In this document: positions 17,060-27,489 of the stretch, in pieces
Position numbering within the stretch: the stretch's first letter is position 1
How the letters are laid out: every line of letters starts with the position of its first letter
From: Alcaligenaceae bacterium
GTDB taxonomy: Bacteria; Pseudomonadota; Gammaproteobacteria; Burkholderiales; Burkholderiaceae_B
DNA: 38,921 nt
Assembly: GCA_947379755.1 (NCBI GenBank)
Contig: CANCOC010000031.1
Location: 1 to 38,921 of the forward strand
Direction: 5' to 3'
Position numbers and translations under genes: made by a program
Notes under the pieces: generated by a model
The model's input: only the letters and a program-made list of their open reading frames with translations
What the model was told of the DNA's origin: nothing
Databases searched by the model: none

Positions 17060-18627
17060 CCCTGTTCAATCACCTTGTAGATGTCCCCAAGCTCAATACT
17101 TTTGCAGCGCTTCCTCATGCGTTCTACACGCGTTTGCGAACAACGCCCCTGAACCACCCTGTGCTGCTGCATGTCAATTCTGATGTGGCCGTTTTACTTG
17201 GTTTATCTGGACAAGCGCTGTCAAGTCAGGATTTTCTCGATGTTGTGAGCGGCACTTCACCTTTGCCAGGTGGGGACACACTTGCCGCGGTCTACAGCGG
17301 ACATCAGTTTGGACAGTGGGCAGGGCAGTTAGGCGATGGTCGTGCCCATTTGCTTGGCGAAATACAGGGGCCTGGTGGCAATTGGGAACTTCAGCTCAAA
17401 GGCGCCGGAATGACTCCTTATTCTCGAATGGGTGACGGACGAGCTGTGTTGCGCTCCTCCATTCGTGAGTATCTGGCGAGCCAGGCGATGTACGGCCTGG
17501 GCATACCCACGACGCGTGCACTTTCCCTCGTGAGCGCAAGCAACCCAGTCATGCGCGAAACGATCGAGACTGCGGCAGTCGTGGCACGCGTTGCACCGAG
17601 TTTTGTGCGATTCGGGTCTTTTGAGCATTGGGCTTCAAAGAAAAACCCAGAATTGCTGCGACGCTTATCTGATTATGTCATCGAACGGTTTTACCCAGAA
17701 TGCATTGTTGAATCAGCTGGGGCTCCGGTTTTTTCTGAAGATGGACGCCCATCGTACTCAGTCCGGACTTACGTCAGATTTCTCGAAGCTGTGGTTAAGC
17801 GAACGGCCGTGCTCATGGCTGATTGGCAAGTGGTCGGATTTTGTCACGGTGTAATGAATACCGACAATATGTCGATTCTGGGCTTGACGCTTGATTATGG
17901 GCCGTATGGATTTATGGACGGCTTTGATGCTCGCCATGTTTGTAATCACACGGATACCGCAGGGCGTTATGCCTGGCATGCGCAGCCTGCCGTGGCCCAC
18001 TGGAATCTCTATCAGCTCGCAAACAGTTTGCTTGAAATCGCACCGGACACAGAGGCCTTGCGCGACGCACTCGATCAGTTTGAGCCCGTTTTTTTAAAGG
18101 CCATGCAACAACGGATGATGAACAAGCTAGGTCTTGTCGAATGGAAAGACGGTGACGAGACTCTTGTAGATGATTTATGGAGTCTGATGCAGGCGAATCA
18201 CGCAGACTTTACCCTGACATTCAGGCAGCTTGCCCATGCTCCCGGACTCACGTCAGCACCTGCTGCGCAGATTGAACAGGATCTTGGTGCCACCGTTCAC
18301 GGCACGCTGATACCCTTTGTTGATCTTTTCGTGGATCGTGAGGCTGCACTTGCCTGGCTGGGACGTTACAGACACAGAATTCAAAGCCAGACTTCGCAAT
18401 CCGAACCTGAGCGTATTCAGGGCATGCTTGCCACCAATCCACTTTATATTCTGCGCAACCATCTCGCTCAGCAGGTTATTGAAGCCACGCAGCAAGGTGA
18501 CGCGTCACAGATCAGTACCCTCATGAATTTACTCGCGAATCCGTTCGTGGCTCAGCCAGGAATGCAAGCGTATGCCGCTTTACCACCTGCATGGGCAAGT
18601 AAACTTGAAGTGAGCTGTTCTTCCTGA
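17056..18627 (+). CDS. selO: protein adenylyltransferase SelO (YdiU)
   Basis: This 523-residue protein belongs to the SelO/YdiU pseudokinase family, which transfers AMP from ATP to Ser, Thr or Tyr of target proteins. Visible hallmarks are YSGHQFGQWAGQLGDGRA, LKGAGMTPYSRMGDGRAVLRSS with K115, and HGVMNTDNMS with H264 and D270, followed by LDYGPYGFMD. The C-terminus ends in SCSS: the cysteine is at the antepenultimate position, where some eukaryotic SelO proteins have selenocysteine. The start overlaps the DUF2069 gene as ATGA. Confidence 0.93.
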   Translation: MTLFNHLVDVPKLNTFAALPHAFYTRLRTTPLNHPVLLHVNSDVAVLLGLSGQALSSQDFLDVVSGTSPLPGGDTLAAVYSGHQFGQWAGQLGDGRAHLLGEIQGPGGNWELQLKGAGMTPYSRMGDGRAVLRSSIREYLASQAMYGLGIPTTRALSLVSASNPVMRETIETAAVVARVAPSFVRFGSFEHWASKKNPELLRRLSDYVIERFYPECIVESAGAPVFSEDGRPSYSVRTYVRFLEAVVKRTAVLMADWQVVGFCHGVMNTDNMSILGLTLDYGPYGFMDGFDARHVCNHTDTAGRYAWHAQPAVAHWNLYQLANSLLEIAPDTEALRDALDQFEPVFLKAMQQRMMNKLGLVEWKDGDETLVDDLWSLMQANHADFTLTFRQLAHAPGLTSAPAAQIEQDLGATVHGTLIPFVDLFVDREAALAWLGRYRHRIQSQTSQSEPERIQGMLATNPLYILRNHLAQQVIEATQQGDASQISTLMNLLANPFVAQPGMQAYAALPPAWASKLEVSCSS

Positions 18628-18692
18628 TTACGACTCCTGCTGATCCTGGTGCCATAATATTGGCTTGAATTCCTTTTCTTGACGGCTCGTTT

Positions 18693-19778
18693 ATGTCTGG
18701 TAATACTCTCGGTACCTTATTTTGTGTGACTAATTTCGGCGAATCTCACGGTCCAGCCATTGGCTGCGTGGTTGATGGCTGCCCTCCGGGCCTGTCACTG
18801 ACAGAAGCCGACATCCAGATCGATCTGGATCGCCGTCGTCCTGGCACTTCGCGTCATGTGACGCAGCGTCAGGAAGCCGATCAGGTCGAGATCCTTTCTG
18901 GTGTGTACCAGGGTAAAACAACAGGTACGCCGATTGCGTTGCTGATTCGCAATGCAGATGCGCGCAGTAAAGATTACAGCGCAATAGCGGACACTTTTCG
19001 TCCAGGACACGCTGACATTGCCTATTTTAAAAAATATGGTGAACGTGACCCCCGTGGTGGTGGGCGTTCCTCAGCAAGACTGACCGCACCTACTGTGGCT
19101 GCAGGTGCAATTGCCAAAAAATGGCTCAATGAGCAATATGGCACTCTGATTCGAGGTTATATGAGTCAGCTTGGTCCGGTTCCCATGCCATTCCTGAGCT
19201 GGGAACATGTGGAAAACAATCCATTCTTTTCGGCCAATGACGCTGTCGTCGCAGAACTTGAGACCTATATGGACCAACTGCGCAAAGACGGTGACTCTGT
19301 CGGCGCCCGAATCGAAGTCGTTGCCGAGCATTTACCTGCAGGCTGGGGCGAACCGATCTACGATCGCCTGGATGCGGATATTGCGCATGCCATGATGGGG
19401 TTGAATGCAGTAAAAGGCGTTGAAATCGGAGCAGGTTTTCATAGCATCACGCAGCGTGGCTCTGAACATGGTGATGAAATCACTCCTGAGGGATTCTTGA
19501 CCAATCATGCCGGAGGCATTCTGGGAGGAATCTCCACAGGTCAGCCCATCACCGTCAGTCTTGCAATCAAACCAACGTCCAGTATCCGTATTGAACGCCG
19601 TTCTGTTGATCGTGCCGGTCTGCCTGTGCTGGTACAAACGCTTGGTCGCCATGACCCTTGTGTGGGTATTCGGGCAACTCCTATCGCTGAATCCCTGCTT
19701 GCCATCGTCCTGGCGGACCACGCGCTCAGGCATCGTGCCCAATGTGGTGAACCCAGCCCAGCCGTTCGTTTTTCCTGA
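18693..19778 (+). CDS. aroC: chorismate synthase
   Basis: The 361-residue protein catalyses the last step of the shikimate pathway, the FMN-dependent conversion of EPSP to chorismate. The family signatures GESHGPAIG near the N-terminus (residues 16-24), [13 protein letters not shown], and [14 protein letters not shown] at about residues 115-128 are all present, and the length is normal. A 65-bp gap separates it from selO; a CATAAT preceded by TGC at 18650-18658 could serve as an extended -10 element. Confidence 0.96.
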   Translation: MSGNTLGTLFCVTNFGESHGPAIGCVVDGCPPGLSLTEADIQIDLDRRRPGTSRHVTQRQEADQVEILSGVYQGKTTGTPIALLIRNADARSKDYSAIADTFRPGHADIAYFKKYGERDPRGGGRSSARLTAPTVAAGAIAKKWLNEQYGTLIRGYMSQLGPVPMPFLSWEHVENNPFFSANDAVVAELETYMDQLRKDGDSVGARIEVVAEHLPAGWGEPIYDRLDADIAHAMMGLNAVKGVEIGAGFHSITQRGSEHGDEITPEGFLTNHAGGILGGISTGQPITVSLAIKPTSSIRIERRSVDRAGLPVLVQTLGRHDPCVGIRATPIAESLLAIVLADHALRHRAQCGEPSPAVRFS

Positions 19779-19792
19779 GATTTTTTACCGGC

Positions 19793-19819
19793 TTGCGACC
19801 GGTTGCGCTATGGCATAAT
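19793..19819 (+). promoter_or_regulatory. putative sigma-70 promoter for leuC
   Basis: TTGCGA at 19793-19798 and CATAAT at 19814-19819 are separated by 15 bases, which is short, but TGG directly before the second hexamer provides an extended -10 element. Transcription would begin about 40 bases before the leuC ATG. Confidence 0.45.
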
Positions 19820-19863
19820 CAAGGGCTCATTCCTTTAAACGTGTGTTTGGCAGATCCTTCGTC

Positions 19864-21267
19864 ATGAAAAAAACTCTATACGACAAGCTTTGGGACGCCC
19901 ATGTGGTTCACGCAGATCCTGATGGCACCACAATTTTATATATTGACCGTCATCTTCTGCACGAAGTGACCAGCCCCCAGGCCTTCGAAGGCCTTGAGCT
20001 GGCTGGCCGCAAGTTGTGGCGACTGAATGCCAACCTGGCTGTCGCGGATCATAACGTTCCAACGATTGATCGTGCCCAGGGCATCTCCGATCCGATTTCA
20101 AAATTGCAGGTTGACACGCTTGATGCCAACTGTGAAAAGCACAATGTCATTGAGTTCCGGATGAATGACTTGCGACAGGGCATCGTGCATGTGATTGGTC
20201 CTGAGCAAGGTGCAACGCTACCGGGCATGACTGTGGTCTGCGGCGATTCGCACACCAGTACCCATGGTGCGATTGGTGCACTTGCTTTTGGTATTGGTAC
20301 CTCGGAAGTCGAGCACACCATGGCGACACAGACACTGCAAGTCAAGAAAAATAAAAACATGCTGGTCCGTGTCGAAGGCGCTTTACCTCCAGGTTGCACA
20401 GCAAAAGATGTGATTTTGTATGTGATCGGGGTGATCGGCACTGCAGGCGGTACTGGGCATGCCATCGAGTTCGCCGGAAGCACCATCCGTGGCTTGTCAG
20501 TTGAAGGCCGGATGACCCTTTGCAATATGTCGATCGAAGCAGGTGCCCGTTCGGGCATGGTTGCGGTGGATGAAAAAACAATTGAATATTTTAAAGGCCG
20601 TCCCTTTGCGCCGAGTGGTGCGTTATGGGATTCAGCCGTTGCCTACTGGAAAACACTGCACACCGATGAAGGTGCGCACTTTGATCGCATTGTCGAAATT
20701 GATGCGCGTCAGATCGTGCCCCAGGTGACGTGGGGTACATCTCCAGAAATGGTATTGCCTGTTACAGGTCGAGTACCTGATCCTGATCGCGAAAAAGACG
20801 ACATGCGTCGTAGCGGAATGGAACGTGCGCTTGAGTACATGGGTCTCAAACCTAATACTGCGATCGAAGACATCAAAATTGATCGCGTATTTATTGGCTC
20901 CTGTACTAATTCCCGCATTGAGGATTTGCGTGCAGCTGCGGTGGTCGCTCGCGGTAAACGCGTGGCGAGTAACGTTCGCCAGGCCATGGTGGTCGCAGGT
21001 TCCGGACTGGTCAAAGCACAGGCCGAGCGCGAAGGACTGGATAAGATTTTCATCGAAGCAGGTTTTGAATGGCGAGAGCCTGGCTGTTCCATGTGTCTGG
21101 CGATGAACGCTGATCGCCTCGAGCCTGGTGAACGCTGTGCTTCGACTTCGAATCGCAATTTCGAAGGGCGTCAAGGGCAGGGCGGTCGCACGCACCTGGT
21201 GAGTCCGGCTATGGCAGCAGCTGCTGCAATTGCCGGTCATTTTGTCGATGTACGTAACTTCCGATAA
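19864..21267 (+). CDS. leuC: 3-isopropylmalate dehydratase large subunit
   Basis: The 467-residue protein is the large subunit of isopropylmalate isomerase in leucine synthesis. It resembles aconitase and carries the three cysteine ligands of the 4Fe-4S cluster, C347 in GSCTNSR and C408 and C411 in GCSMC. The start at 19864 ([11 protein letters not shown]) is chosen since it matches the family N-terminus; a GTG at 19843 is in frame but would add seven residues. It lies five bases ahead of leuD, with which it forms the heterodimer. Confidence 0.97.
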   Translation: MKKTLYDKLWDAHVVHADPDGTTILYIDRHLLHEVTSPQAFEGLELAGRKLWRLNANLAVADHNVPTIDRAQGISDPISKLQVDTLDANCEKHNVIEFRMNDLRQGIVHVIGPEQGATLPGMTVVCGDSHTSTHGAIGALAFGIGTSEVEHTMATQTLQVKKNKNMLVRVEGALPPGCTAKDVILYVIGVIGTAGGTGHAIEFAGSTIRGLSVEGRMTLCNMSIEAGARSGMVAVDEKTIEYFKGRPFAPSGALWDSAVAYWKTLHTDEGAHFDRIVEIDARQIVPQVTWGTSPEMVLPVTGRVPDPDREKDDMRRSGMERALEYMGLKPNTAIEDIKIDRVFIGSCTNSRIEDLRAAAVVARGKRVASNVRQAMVVAGSGLVKAQAEREGLDKIFIEAGFEWREPGCSMCLAMNADRLEPGERCASTSNRNFEGRQGQGGRTHLVSPAMAAAAAIAGHFVDVRNFR

Positions 21268-21272
21268 AAATC

Positions 21273-21929
21273 ATGGATAAATTCATAACACACGAGGGTA
21301 TCGTTGCCCCGCTTGACCGCGAAAACGTTGATACAGATCTGATTATTCCCAAGCAGTTTCTGAAATCTATCAAACGAACAGGTTTTGGTCCGAATTTGTT
21401 TGACGAGATCCGTTACCTGGATCATGGCGAGCCCGGAATGGATAACTCCAAGCGCCCGCTGAACCCGGATTTTATTCTGAATCACTCACGCTATCAGGGG
21501 GCCTCGATTCTGCTGGGCCGTAAAAACTTTGGCTGTGGTTCGAGCAGGGAGCACGCTCCCTGGGCACTTGCACAGTATGGTTTTCGTGCGGTGATCGCCC
21601 CTTCGTTTGCCGACATCTTTTTTAACAACAGCTACAAGACCGGCTTTTTGCCTATTGTCCTGTCTGAGCTGCAGATTGCACGTCTTTTTGATGAAGTCCG
21701 TGGTTTTGTTGGTTACAAGCTGACAGTCGACCTCGAAAAGCAGGCCGTGATAGCTCCTGATGGCCGTGCGATGGAATTTGACATTACCCCATATCGTAAA
21801 TATTGTTTGATCAATGGCTTTGACGAAATCGGTTTGACTTTGCTGCATGCCGAAAAGATTCGTTCGTTTGAAAGTGAGCGCCTGGCTCGTCATCCCTGGC
21901 TGGATGTTCAACCGCTCTTGACGCGCTAA
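21273..21929 (+). CDS. leuD: 3-isopropylmalate dehydratase small subunit
   Basis: The 218-residue small subunit of isopropylmalate isomerase shows [14 protein letters not shown] near the N-terminus and [18 protein letters not shown] at about residues 81-98, the usual signatures of LeuD. It is translated just after leuC and pairs with it to interconvert 2- and 3-isopropylmalate. A hairpin follows its stop codon. Confidence 0.97.
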   Translation: MDKFITHEGIVAPLDRENVDTDLIIPKQFLKSIKRTGFGPNLFDEIRYLDHGEPGMDNSKRPLNPDFILNHSRYQGASILLGRKNFGCGSSREHAPWALAQYGFRAVIAPSFADIFFNNSYKTGFLPIVLSELQIARLFDEVRGFVGYKLTVDLEKQAVIAPDGRAMEFDITPYRKYCLINGFDEIGLTLLHAEKIRSFESERLARHPWLDVQPLLTR

Positions 21930-21938
21930 CGAGTTGCT

Positions 21939-21967
21939 CAGGGCCGGTTTACCGGCCCTGGTGTTTT
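21939..21967 (+). terminator. hairpin after leuD, probable terminator or processing site
   Basis: CAGGGCCGGT at 21939-21948 and ACCGGCCCTG at 21951-21960 form a perfect ten-base inverted repeat with almost no loop; the sequence after it, GTGTTTTA, is only moderately T-rich. It could end leuCD transcripts partly or stabilise the 3' end before leuB. Confidence 0.6.
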
Positions 21968-22075
21968 ATGGCGAATGCAAATATTTATCTTGTGTATTTC
22001 CTTATGTGTTCAAAAGTATCTGGCTAATTTTGCATCAGATACATTTTAAAAATTAAAGAGACGGATAACTCGATC

Positions 22076-23152
22076 ATGACGCAAAAAATTGCAGTGTTAC
22101 CTGGTGATGGTATTGGTTCAGAAATCGTTGAACAGGCCGTTCGCGTTTTAAGGGCATTAAATTTACCGCTTGAAATCAACGAAGCTCCAGTTGGCGGAAC
22201 AGCCTATGACTTGCATGGACATCCTCTGCCACCTGCGACACTCAAGCTTGCTCAGGAGTCAAACGCCATTTTGTTCGGTGCAGTGGGCGACTGGAAATAT
22301 GACAAGCTGCCTCGTGAGCATCGTCCCGAGCAAGCAATTCTTGGTTTGCGCAAGGCTTTAGGGTTGTTTGCTAATTTACGTCCGGCTATTTTGTATCCCG
22401 AACTCGCCAACGCGTCGTCACTCAAGCCTGAAGTTGTTTCTGGTCTCGATATTCTGATCCTGCGCGAACTCACTGGCGATATTTATTTCGGTTCTCCGCG
22501 TGGCATCCGCACGGCGCCAGATGGGGAGTACAAAGGTGCCCGCGAAGGCTTTGACACTATGCGTTATGCAGAACCGGAAATCCGCCGCATTGCGCATATT
22601 GGTTTTCAGTCTGCACAAAAGCGCAAAGGAAAATTGTGTAGTGTCGACAAGGCAAACGTTCTTGAAACCTCGCAGCTTTGGCGCGATGTCGTGATTGATG
22701 TTGCCAAGGAATATCCGGACGTCGCACTGTCGCATATGTATGTCGATAACGCCGCCATGCAACTGGTCCGTGCTCCACGTGAGTTTGATGTGATTGTGAC
22801 GGGTAATTTATTTGGTGACATTTTGTCAGACGAAGCTGCAATGTTGACGGGTTCGATTGGCATGCTACCTTCAGCATCGCTTAATGCATCGGGTCAGGGG
22901 CTGTATGAGCCAAGTCACGGCTCAGCGCCTGATATTGCAGGCAAGGGTATTGCCAATCCCCTGGCGACGATCCTTTCCGCTGCCATGATGCTGCGTTACT
23001 CGCTTAATCATCCTGCACAGGCAGAGCGGATTGAGAAAGCCGTTCAGAAAGTTCTCCAGCTGGGCTTGCGTACAGCAGATATATATGAAGAGGGCACGAA
23101 CAAGGTTGGAACTGCAGCCATGGGCGATGCCGTCTTAAAAGCGCTGGGCTGA
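22076..23152 (+). CDS. leuB: 3-isopropylmalate dehydrogenase
   Basis: The 358-residue NAD-dependent enzyme oxidises and decarboxylates 3-isopropylmalate to 2-oxoisocaproate. The N-terminal [27 protein letters not shown], and the metal-binding region [24 protein letters not shown] are diagnostic. It lies 146 bp after leuD, beyond a hairpin, so it may have its own promoter in the AT-rich 21975-22060 region, but no clear hexamers were seen there. Confidence 0.97.
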   Translation: MTQKIAVLPGDGIGSEIVEQAVRVLRALNLPLEINEAPVGGTAYDLHGHPLPPATLKLAQESNAILFGAVGDWKYDKLPREHRPEQAILGLRKALGLFANLRPAILYPELANASSLKPEVVSGLDILILRELTGDIYFGSPRGIRTAPDGEYKGAREGFDTMRYAEPEIRRIAHIGFQSAQKRKGKLCSVDKANVLETSQLWRDVVIDVAKEYPDVALSHMYVDNAAMQLVRAPREFDVIVTGNLFGDILSDEAAMLTGSIGMLPSASLNASGQGLYEPSHGSAPDIAGKGIANPLATILSAAMMLRYSLNHPAQAERIEKAVQKVLQLGLRTADIYEEGTNKVGTAAMGDAVLKALG

Positions 23153-23205
23153 TGCAACAGGCTTGGCGTTAAAATGACTGATATCGATAATTTTGGTGTG
23201 CTGAA

Positions 23206-24333
23206 ATGAAACAATCTGTTGGTTTGGTAGGTTGGCGCGGGATGGTCGGCTCAGTGCTCATGCAACGCATGCGCGACGAGGGTGATTTTGCCCTGATTGA
23301 GCCAGTTTTTTTCTCCACGAGTAATGCAGGTGGTCGTGGTCCAGACTGGGCTGGCGCTACAGCATTACAAAATGCCTTTGATATCGAGGCACTTAAAAAG
23401 CTACCTATTATCGTAACCGCTCAAGGCGGCGATTACACCTCCGAGGCGTATCCCAAACTACGAGCGGCTGGATGGACGGGCATGTGGATTGATGCCGCCA
23501 GCACCTTGCGCATGAAAGAAGACGCGATCATTGTGCTGGATCCTGTTAACCGACCTGTGATTGATGCCGCGCTCAAGCGCGGTGTGCGTGACTTCGTCGG
23601 TGGTAACTGCACTGTCAGTTGTATGCTGATGGGTTTGGCGGGTCTGTTTAAACATGACCTGATTGACTGGATGACCAGCATGACCTACCAGGCTGCGTCG
23701 GGTGGTGGTGCGCAACATATGCGTGAATTACTCAATCAGTTTGGTTTGATCAACGCAGCGGTCAAAACTAAACTTGATGATCCCGCTTCTGCCATACTTG
23801 AGATTGACCGTGGCGTTCTGGCCATACAACAAGGTGGTGGACTTCCCACAGAACAGTTTGGAATCCCTCTTGCTGGCAATCTGATTCCCTGGATTGATAA
23901 GGATCTTGGGAATGGAATGTCTCGTGAAGAATGGAAAGGCGAGGCAGAGACAAACAAGATTCTGGGGCGTGGTCAAGCGTTTGGCTCTACACCAGTTCCA
24001 ATTGATGGTTTGTGTGTGCGTATTGGTGCGATGCGATGTCACAGCCAGGCGTTGACAATCAAACTCAAACGCGATGTGCCAATGGATGAGATTTCAGATA
24101 TCGTGGCACAAGGCACTGCCTGGGCTAAAGTCGTGCCTAACAATAAAGAAGATACCCTTTTTGCACTTTCACCTGTTTCTGTAACGGGTACGCTTGATAT
24201 TCCAGTCGGTCGAATGCGCAAACTTTCGATGGGGCCGCAGTATATGAGTGCATTTACGGTTGGCGATCAGTTGCTGTGGGGTGCAGCCGAACCACTGCGA
24301 CGTATGTTGCGCATTGCTCTGGGCGAGCTGTAA
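23206..24333 (+). CDS. asd: aspartate-semialdehyde dehydrogenase
   Basis: The 375-residue NADPH-dependent enzyme reduces aspartyl phosphate to the semialdehyde, the branch point to lysine, diaminopimelate, threonine and methionine. The nucleotide-binding [17 protein letters not shown] at the N-terminus, the catalytic cysteine C135 in [10 protein letters not shown], and the [14 protein letters not shown] segment match the gammaproteobacterial/betaproteobacterial Asd type. It stands 53 bp after leuB. Confidence 0.97.
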   Translation: MKQSVGLVGWRGMVGSVLMQRMRDEGDFALIEPVFFSTSNAGGRGPDWAGATALQNAFDIEALKKLPIIVTAQGGDYTSEAYPKLRAAGWTGMWIDAASTLRMKEDAIIVLDPVNRPVIDAALKRGVRDFVGGNCTVSCMLMGLAGLFKHDLIDWMTSMTYQAASGGGAQHMRELLNQFGLINAAVKTKLDDPASAILEIDRGVLAIQQGGGLPTEQFGIPLAGNLIPWIDKDLGNGMSREEWKGEAETNKILGRGQAFGSTPVPIDGLCVRIGAMRCHSQALTIKLKRDVPMDEISDIVAQGTAWAKVVPNNKEDTLFALSPVSVTGTLDIPVGRMRKLSMGPQYMSAFTVGDQLLWGAAEPLRRMLRIALGEL

Positions 24334-24361
24334 TTTAACTTAATCAGCAAGGGATCCTGCC

Positions 24362-25795
24362 ATGCATCGAGATTTGAACGTGTTGTTGCCAAAGTTTAAC
24401 GTCAAGCGTACGGCACTTTCAGCCCTTGCAATATCGATGCTTCTTGCAGGTCAGGCCTTTGCTGCCAAGCCAGGGCATGGCAGCGTCACGTCTGCACCGG
24501 GTGCTCCGCTGCAAATCACCTTACCGATGCTTGAACTCAACGCTCAGGATCAGTTAGTCCTGAGCGCAAAGGTTGCCGATTCTTCACTTTGGGTTAAAGC
24601 TGGTTTAACGCCACCCGTCGCGATCGAAAGTTTGAGCGTTTCAGTATTGCCGGGGTTAACCCAAGATACACGACGAATCATCGTGTCATCCAGGCAAGTC
24701 GCGACCAAGTCTCCCGTTGATATTTTGCTAGAAGTCACCACGGCAACAGGAGCCGCACAGGTTCAATCCAGCTACCTGGTGCTGATTCCTGATATCTCGT
24801 CTCGCGAAGCAGAGATTCAACCCCTGGGGCAGTTCAGGGTAAGTCGGGGCGATACGCTGTTTGCCATCGCTCAACGCAACGCTATGCCAGGCACAGATAT
24901 ATATCAGATGCTTCTGGCCATATACCAGGCCAACCCTGAGGCCTTCATCGCGGGCAATATGAATTTGTTGCGTGCTGGAGTCAGCATTCGTATTCCCGAT
25001 ATCGATACTGTGCGCAAAATTGATCCGGGTGTTGCACGTACAGCGTATCAAACTCAACTGAACGCTTTTAATCAACGTAGAGGACGCAATACTGCTCGGA
25101 CCGTTGCCGCAGCACTTGTTCCAGGCGCGACGCAGTCTGGCGTGGTCACACCCTCCAGCGCAGCTCCTGAAACTGGCGAACAAGTCGATCAAGTACTTTT
25201 AAGTGCGACCACTGCCGTCGAAAAAAATGCAGATGCAAAAGTTGCGGCTACCAAAGAGATTGCAGAGCTTCAATCGCGAATTGATGCGCTGCAGCAAAAT
25301 GTTCAGCAGTTAAAGGAAATCGTCGGCGAGCCAGAAGGTACTGCCGCCATACCATCGTCTGTCGGAGCAACCAGTTCAACTGAACCTGAAACAGGTGCTT
25401 CAGCAAGCGATGCAGCTGGCACACAGACATCCCAGGCCATACCGGCGCCTGTAACAGTGATGACACCTACTACACCCAAGCCCGATGCGACGGAAACATC
25501 GGCCAGTAACAGCGTGGTTTCAGCAAGTCTTGTTGATCGGTTGACCTCATTTCTGGCACAAAACATTCTCGCGGTACTCACAGCGGTACTGGCCTTGTCG
25601 GCGCTTGTGATTGCATGGATGTTAAGGCGTGCTGGCGAAAGGCGCGATGAGGAGTCCGATGAGATGGATGCTTCTATGGTCGTGAGTCCTGCAGTTCAAT
25701 CTGCATTTAGTCAAAAACTTCAATCCATAGACTTATCTCTTGGTGATGACCCGTTGCCCCCCAAGGCAGAACCCACCATTTCCAAGACACCTTAA
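24362..25795 (+). CDS. fimV: FimV/TspA-like LysM membrane protein
   Basis: This 477-residue protein has a signal peptide (about residues 1-34, ending AFA then AKPG), a FimV N-terminal domain, a LysM peptidoglycan-binding domain at about residues 157-210 (FRVSRGDTLFAIAQRN...IRIPD), a coiled coil at about residues 295-322, a Thr/Ala/Pro-rich linker and a single membrane segment at about residues 400-420. FimV proteins organise polar machines such as type IV pili. This form ends about 55 residues after the membrane segment and lacks the longer cytoplasmic TPR region and C-terminal FimV domain known from Pseudomonas. The position between asd and truA is common in Burkholderiales. AAGGGA precedes the ATG. 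Confidence 0.85.
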   Translation: MHRDLNVLLPKFNVKRTALSALAISMLLAGQAFAAKPGHGSVTSAPGAPLQITLPMLELNAQDQLVLSAKVADSSLWVKAGLTPPVAIESLSVSVLPGLTQDTRRIIVSSRQVATKSPVDILLEVTTATGAAQVQSSYLVLIPDISSREAEIQPLGQFRVSRGDTLFAIAQRNAMPGTDIYQMLLAIYQANPEAFIAGNMNLLRAGVSIRIPDIDTVRKIDPGVARTAYQTQLNAFNQRRGRNTARTVAAALVPGATQSGVVTPSSAAPETGEQVDQVLLSATTAVEKNADAKVAATKEIAELQSRIDALQQNVQQLKEIVGEPEGTAAIPSSVGATSSTEPETGASASDAAGTQTSQAIPAPVTVMTPTTPKPDATETSASNSVVSASLVDRLTSFLAQNILAVLTAVLALSALVIAWMLRRAGERRDEESDEMDASMVVSPAVQSAFSQKLQSIDLSLGDDPLPPKAEPTISKTP

Positions 25796-25819
25796 ACTTT
25801 ACTGAAAAGAGTTGCACTC

Positions 25820-26614
25820 ATGGCACGTGTTGCTCTTGGCATTTCATACGATGGACGGCCCTGGCAGGGGTGGCAAACACAGCCGAGCCGCCAGACAGTG
25901 CAGGATACGCTTGAGCAAGCGATTGCAGCTTTTTTGACCGTCCCTGTCCACACCATTTGCGCCGGACGCACAGATACTGGCGTGCATGCCCTGGGGCAGG
26001 TTGTACATCTCGATACCTTGATTGAGCGCTCAGAAGAGTCCTGGGTGCGTGGTGTCAACGCGTATCTTCCTGATACGGTATGCGTTCAGTGGGCCAAAGT
26101 GGTTGATGAAAATTTTCATGCAAGATTCTCTGCAACTTCGCGTGCTTACACTTATGTCATTTTAAATACGCGCGTTCGACAGCCGCTCTGGGCAGGGCGT
26201 GCAGGGTGGGTATTCCAGCCCTTGAATGCACTTGCCATGCATGAAGCCGCGCAAAAACTGATTGGTGAGCATGACTTTAGTAGTTTTCGGTCGTCACAAT
26301 GTCAGGCTAAGTCACCCGTTCGTACGATGACTGAGATTACGATGACTCAGCAGGATCAGCTGATTTTCATTTCTTTACGTGCGAATGCTTTTTTGCATCA
26401 CATGGTGCGTAATATTGTGGGTGCCCTGGTGCAGATCGGCCAGGGTCGAGAGATGCTCGGCTATCTTGACTACCTCCTGGATGTGCGTGATCGTACGCAA
26501 GGAGCGCCAACGTTTGCGCCAGATGGCTTGTATTTGACCGATGTGACCTATCCCGGCGTGGATTTGCCAAAAGTTGTAACAAGTGGCTTTGGGTTCAACT
26601 TCCCTGCGATCTAA
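25820..26614 (+). CDS. truA: tRNA pseudouridine(38-40) synthase
   Basis: The 264-residue enzyme converts uridines 38-40 of the tRNA anticodon arm to pseudouridine. The N-terminal [16 protein letters not shown], the catalytic aspartate D52 in [14 protein letters not shown], and the [17 protein letters not shown] motif are complete, and the length is typical. It follows fimV by 24 bp and was probably transcribed together with it. Confidence 0.96.
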   Translation: MARVALGISYDGRPWQGWQTQPSRQTVQDTLEQAIAAFLTVPVHTICAGRTDTGVHALGQVVHLDTLIERSEESWVRGVNAYLPDTVCVQWAKVVDENFHARFSATSRAYTYVILNTRVRQPLWAGRAGWVFQPLNALAMHEAAQKLIGEHDFSSFRSSQCQAKSPVRTMTEITMTQQDQLIFISLRANAFLHHMVRNIVGALVQIGQGREMLGYLDYLLDVRDRTQGAPTFAPDGLYLTDVTYPGVDLPKVVTSGFGFNFPAI

Positions 26615-26657
26615 TGGCTCGTCTGATCAGATGTGATACAAAAGAGTGATGAATGCA

Positions 26658-27308
26658 ATGCGAACACGAATCAAAATCTGCGGACTGACTCGCAGCGACG
26701 ATGTCCATCAAGCGGTCACGCTTGGTGTGGATGCCCTCGGTTTTGTTTTTTACCCGCCAAGTAAGCGATATGTGACGCCAGAGCGAGCCGCGGAGCTCTG
26801 TAAAGATTTGCCAGCCTTTGTCAGCACGGTTGCTTTGTTTGTGAACGCGCAGTCTGCCGAGGTCTTGGAAGTGATTCGCCTCATGCGCCCGACCTTCTTG
26901 CAGTTTCATGGCGATGAAAACGCAGAGCAGTGTGAAGCTTACGGTCTGCCTTACCTGAAAGCCTTCAGAGTGGGTGCGCCTGGCCTGGATACACCTGCGC
27001 TGCTGGCGCAGTATTGCGCAGAATTTCAACATGCCGCGGGCTGGTTGTTTGACAGCTACACACCTGCTTATGGTGGTAGTGGCCACACGTTCGATTACAG
27101 TTTGCTGGCCGATATTTCAAAACCTGGCAACTTAACCAGACCTTGCATCATGTCGGGGGGCTTGACCGACCAGACCGTGCGTCAAGCGATCCTGGCCACA
27201 CATCCCTGGGCCGTAGATGTCAGCAGTGGTGTCGAGGATGCACCCGGGCTGAAGTCCACGCTGCGAATGCGATCATTCGTTTCCGCAGTTTATCAGCCCA
27301 CCCCATAG
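26658..27308 (+). CDS. trpF: phosphoribosylanthranilate isomerase
   Basis: The protein (216 residues from this start) isomerises phosphoribosylanthranilate in tryptophan synthesis. The N-terminal RIKICGLTR with the catalytic cysteine, GFVFYPPSKRYV, FLQFHGDE, LFDSYTPAYGGSGHTFDY and AVDVSSGVED cover the whole beta/alpha barrel. The exact start is unsure: GTG 26646 and ATG 26649 are in the same frame; ATG 26658 gives the usual N-terminus MRTRIKICG. Unlike many relatives, trpB and trpA do not follow; a tRNA gene does. Confidence 0.94.
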   Translation: MRTRIKICGLTRSDDVHQAVTLGVDALGFVFYPPSKRYVTPERAAELCKDLPAFVSTVALFVNAQSAEVLEVIRLMRPTFLQFHGDENAEQCEAYGLPYLKAFRVGAPGLDTPALLAQYCAEFQHAAGWLFDSYTPAYGGSGHTFDYSLLADISKPGNLTRPCIMSGGLTDQTVRQAILATHPWAVDVSSGVEDAPGLKSTLRMRSFVSAVYQPTP

Positions 27309-27313
27309 TGCTT

Positions 27314-27343
27314 TTGACAAACCCATACGAAAGCCGATATACT
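27314..27343 (+). promoter_or_regulatory. sigma-70 promoter of the tRNA-Val gene
   Basis: A perfect TTGACA (27314-27319) and TATACT (27338-27343) are 18 bases apart, and a GC-containing discriminator follows. The tRNA begins 16 bases after the -10 element. Confidence 0.85.
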
Positions 27344-27358
27344 TGCGGTCTTCTCAGT

Positions 27359-27435
27359 AGGGAGTTAGCTCAGCTGGTTAGAGCGCCACGTTGACATCGT
27401 GGAGGTCGCTGGTTCGATTCCAGTACTCCCTACCA
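27359..27435 (+). tRNA. tRNA-Val (anticodon GAC)
   Basis: The 77-base sequence folds into a full cloverleaf. The acceptor stem AGGGAGT pairs with ACTCCCT, the D stem is GCTC/GAGC, the anticodon stem CCACG/CGTGG encloses loop TTGACAT with anticodon GAC, and the T stem GCTGG/CCAGT (one G-T pair) encloses TTCGATT. The CCA end is encoded at 27433-27435. It reads GUC and GUU valine codons. Confidence 0.97.
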
Positions 27436-27450
27436 GGGAACCCAATTCAA

Positions 27451-27489
27451 GTCGTAAAAAACCCGCCACGATGCGGGTTTTTTTACGAC
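27451..27489 (+). terminator. intrinsic terminator after tRNA-Val
   Basis: A 16-base arm (27451-27466, GTCGTAAAAAACCCGC) repeats inverted at 27473-27489 with one extra T, around a six-base loop. The core GCGGG arm is followed by seven Ts. The flanking A-tract on the other side would allow it to work in both directions. Confidence 0.88.

Noticed and set aside
19843..19863. GTG start at 19843 for leuC.
   Set aside because: It adds residues not found at the family N-terminus; ATG 19864 gives [11 protein letters not shown], the expected start.
22018..22036. A TGGC...TTGC sequence upstream of leuB that looks like a sigma-54 promoter.
   Set aside because: The GG and GC doublets are two bases closer than the strict -24/-12 spacing allows, and leucine genes are not known to use sigma-54.
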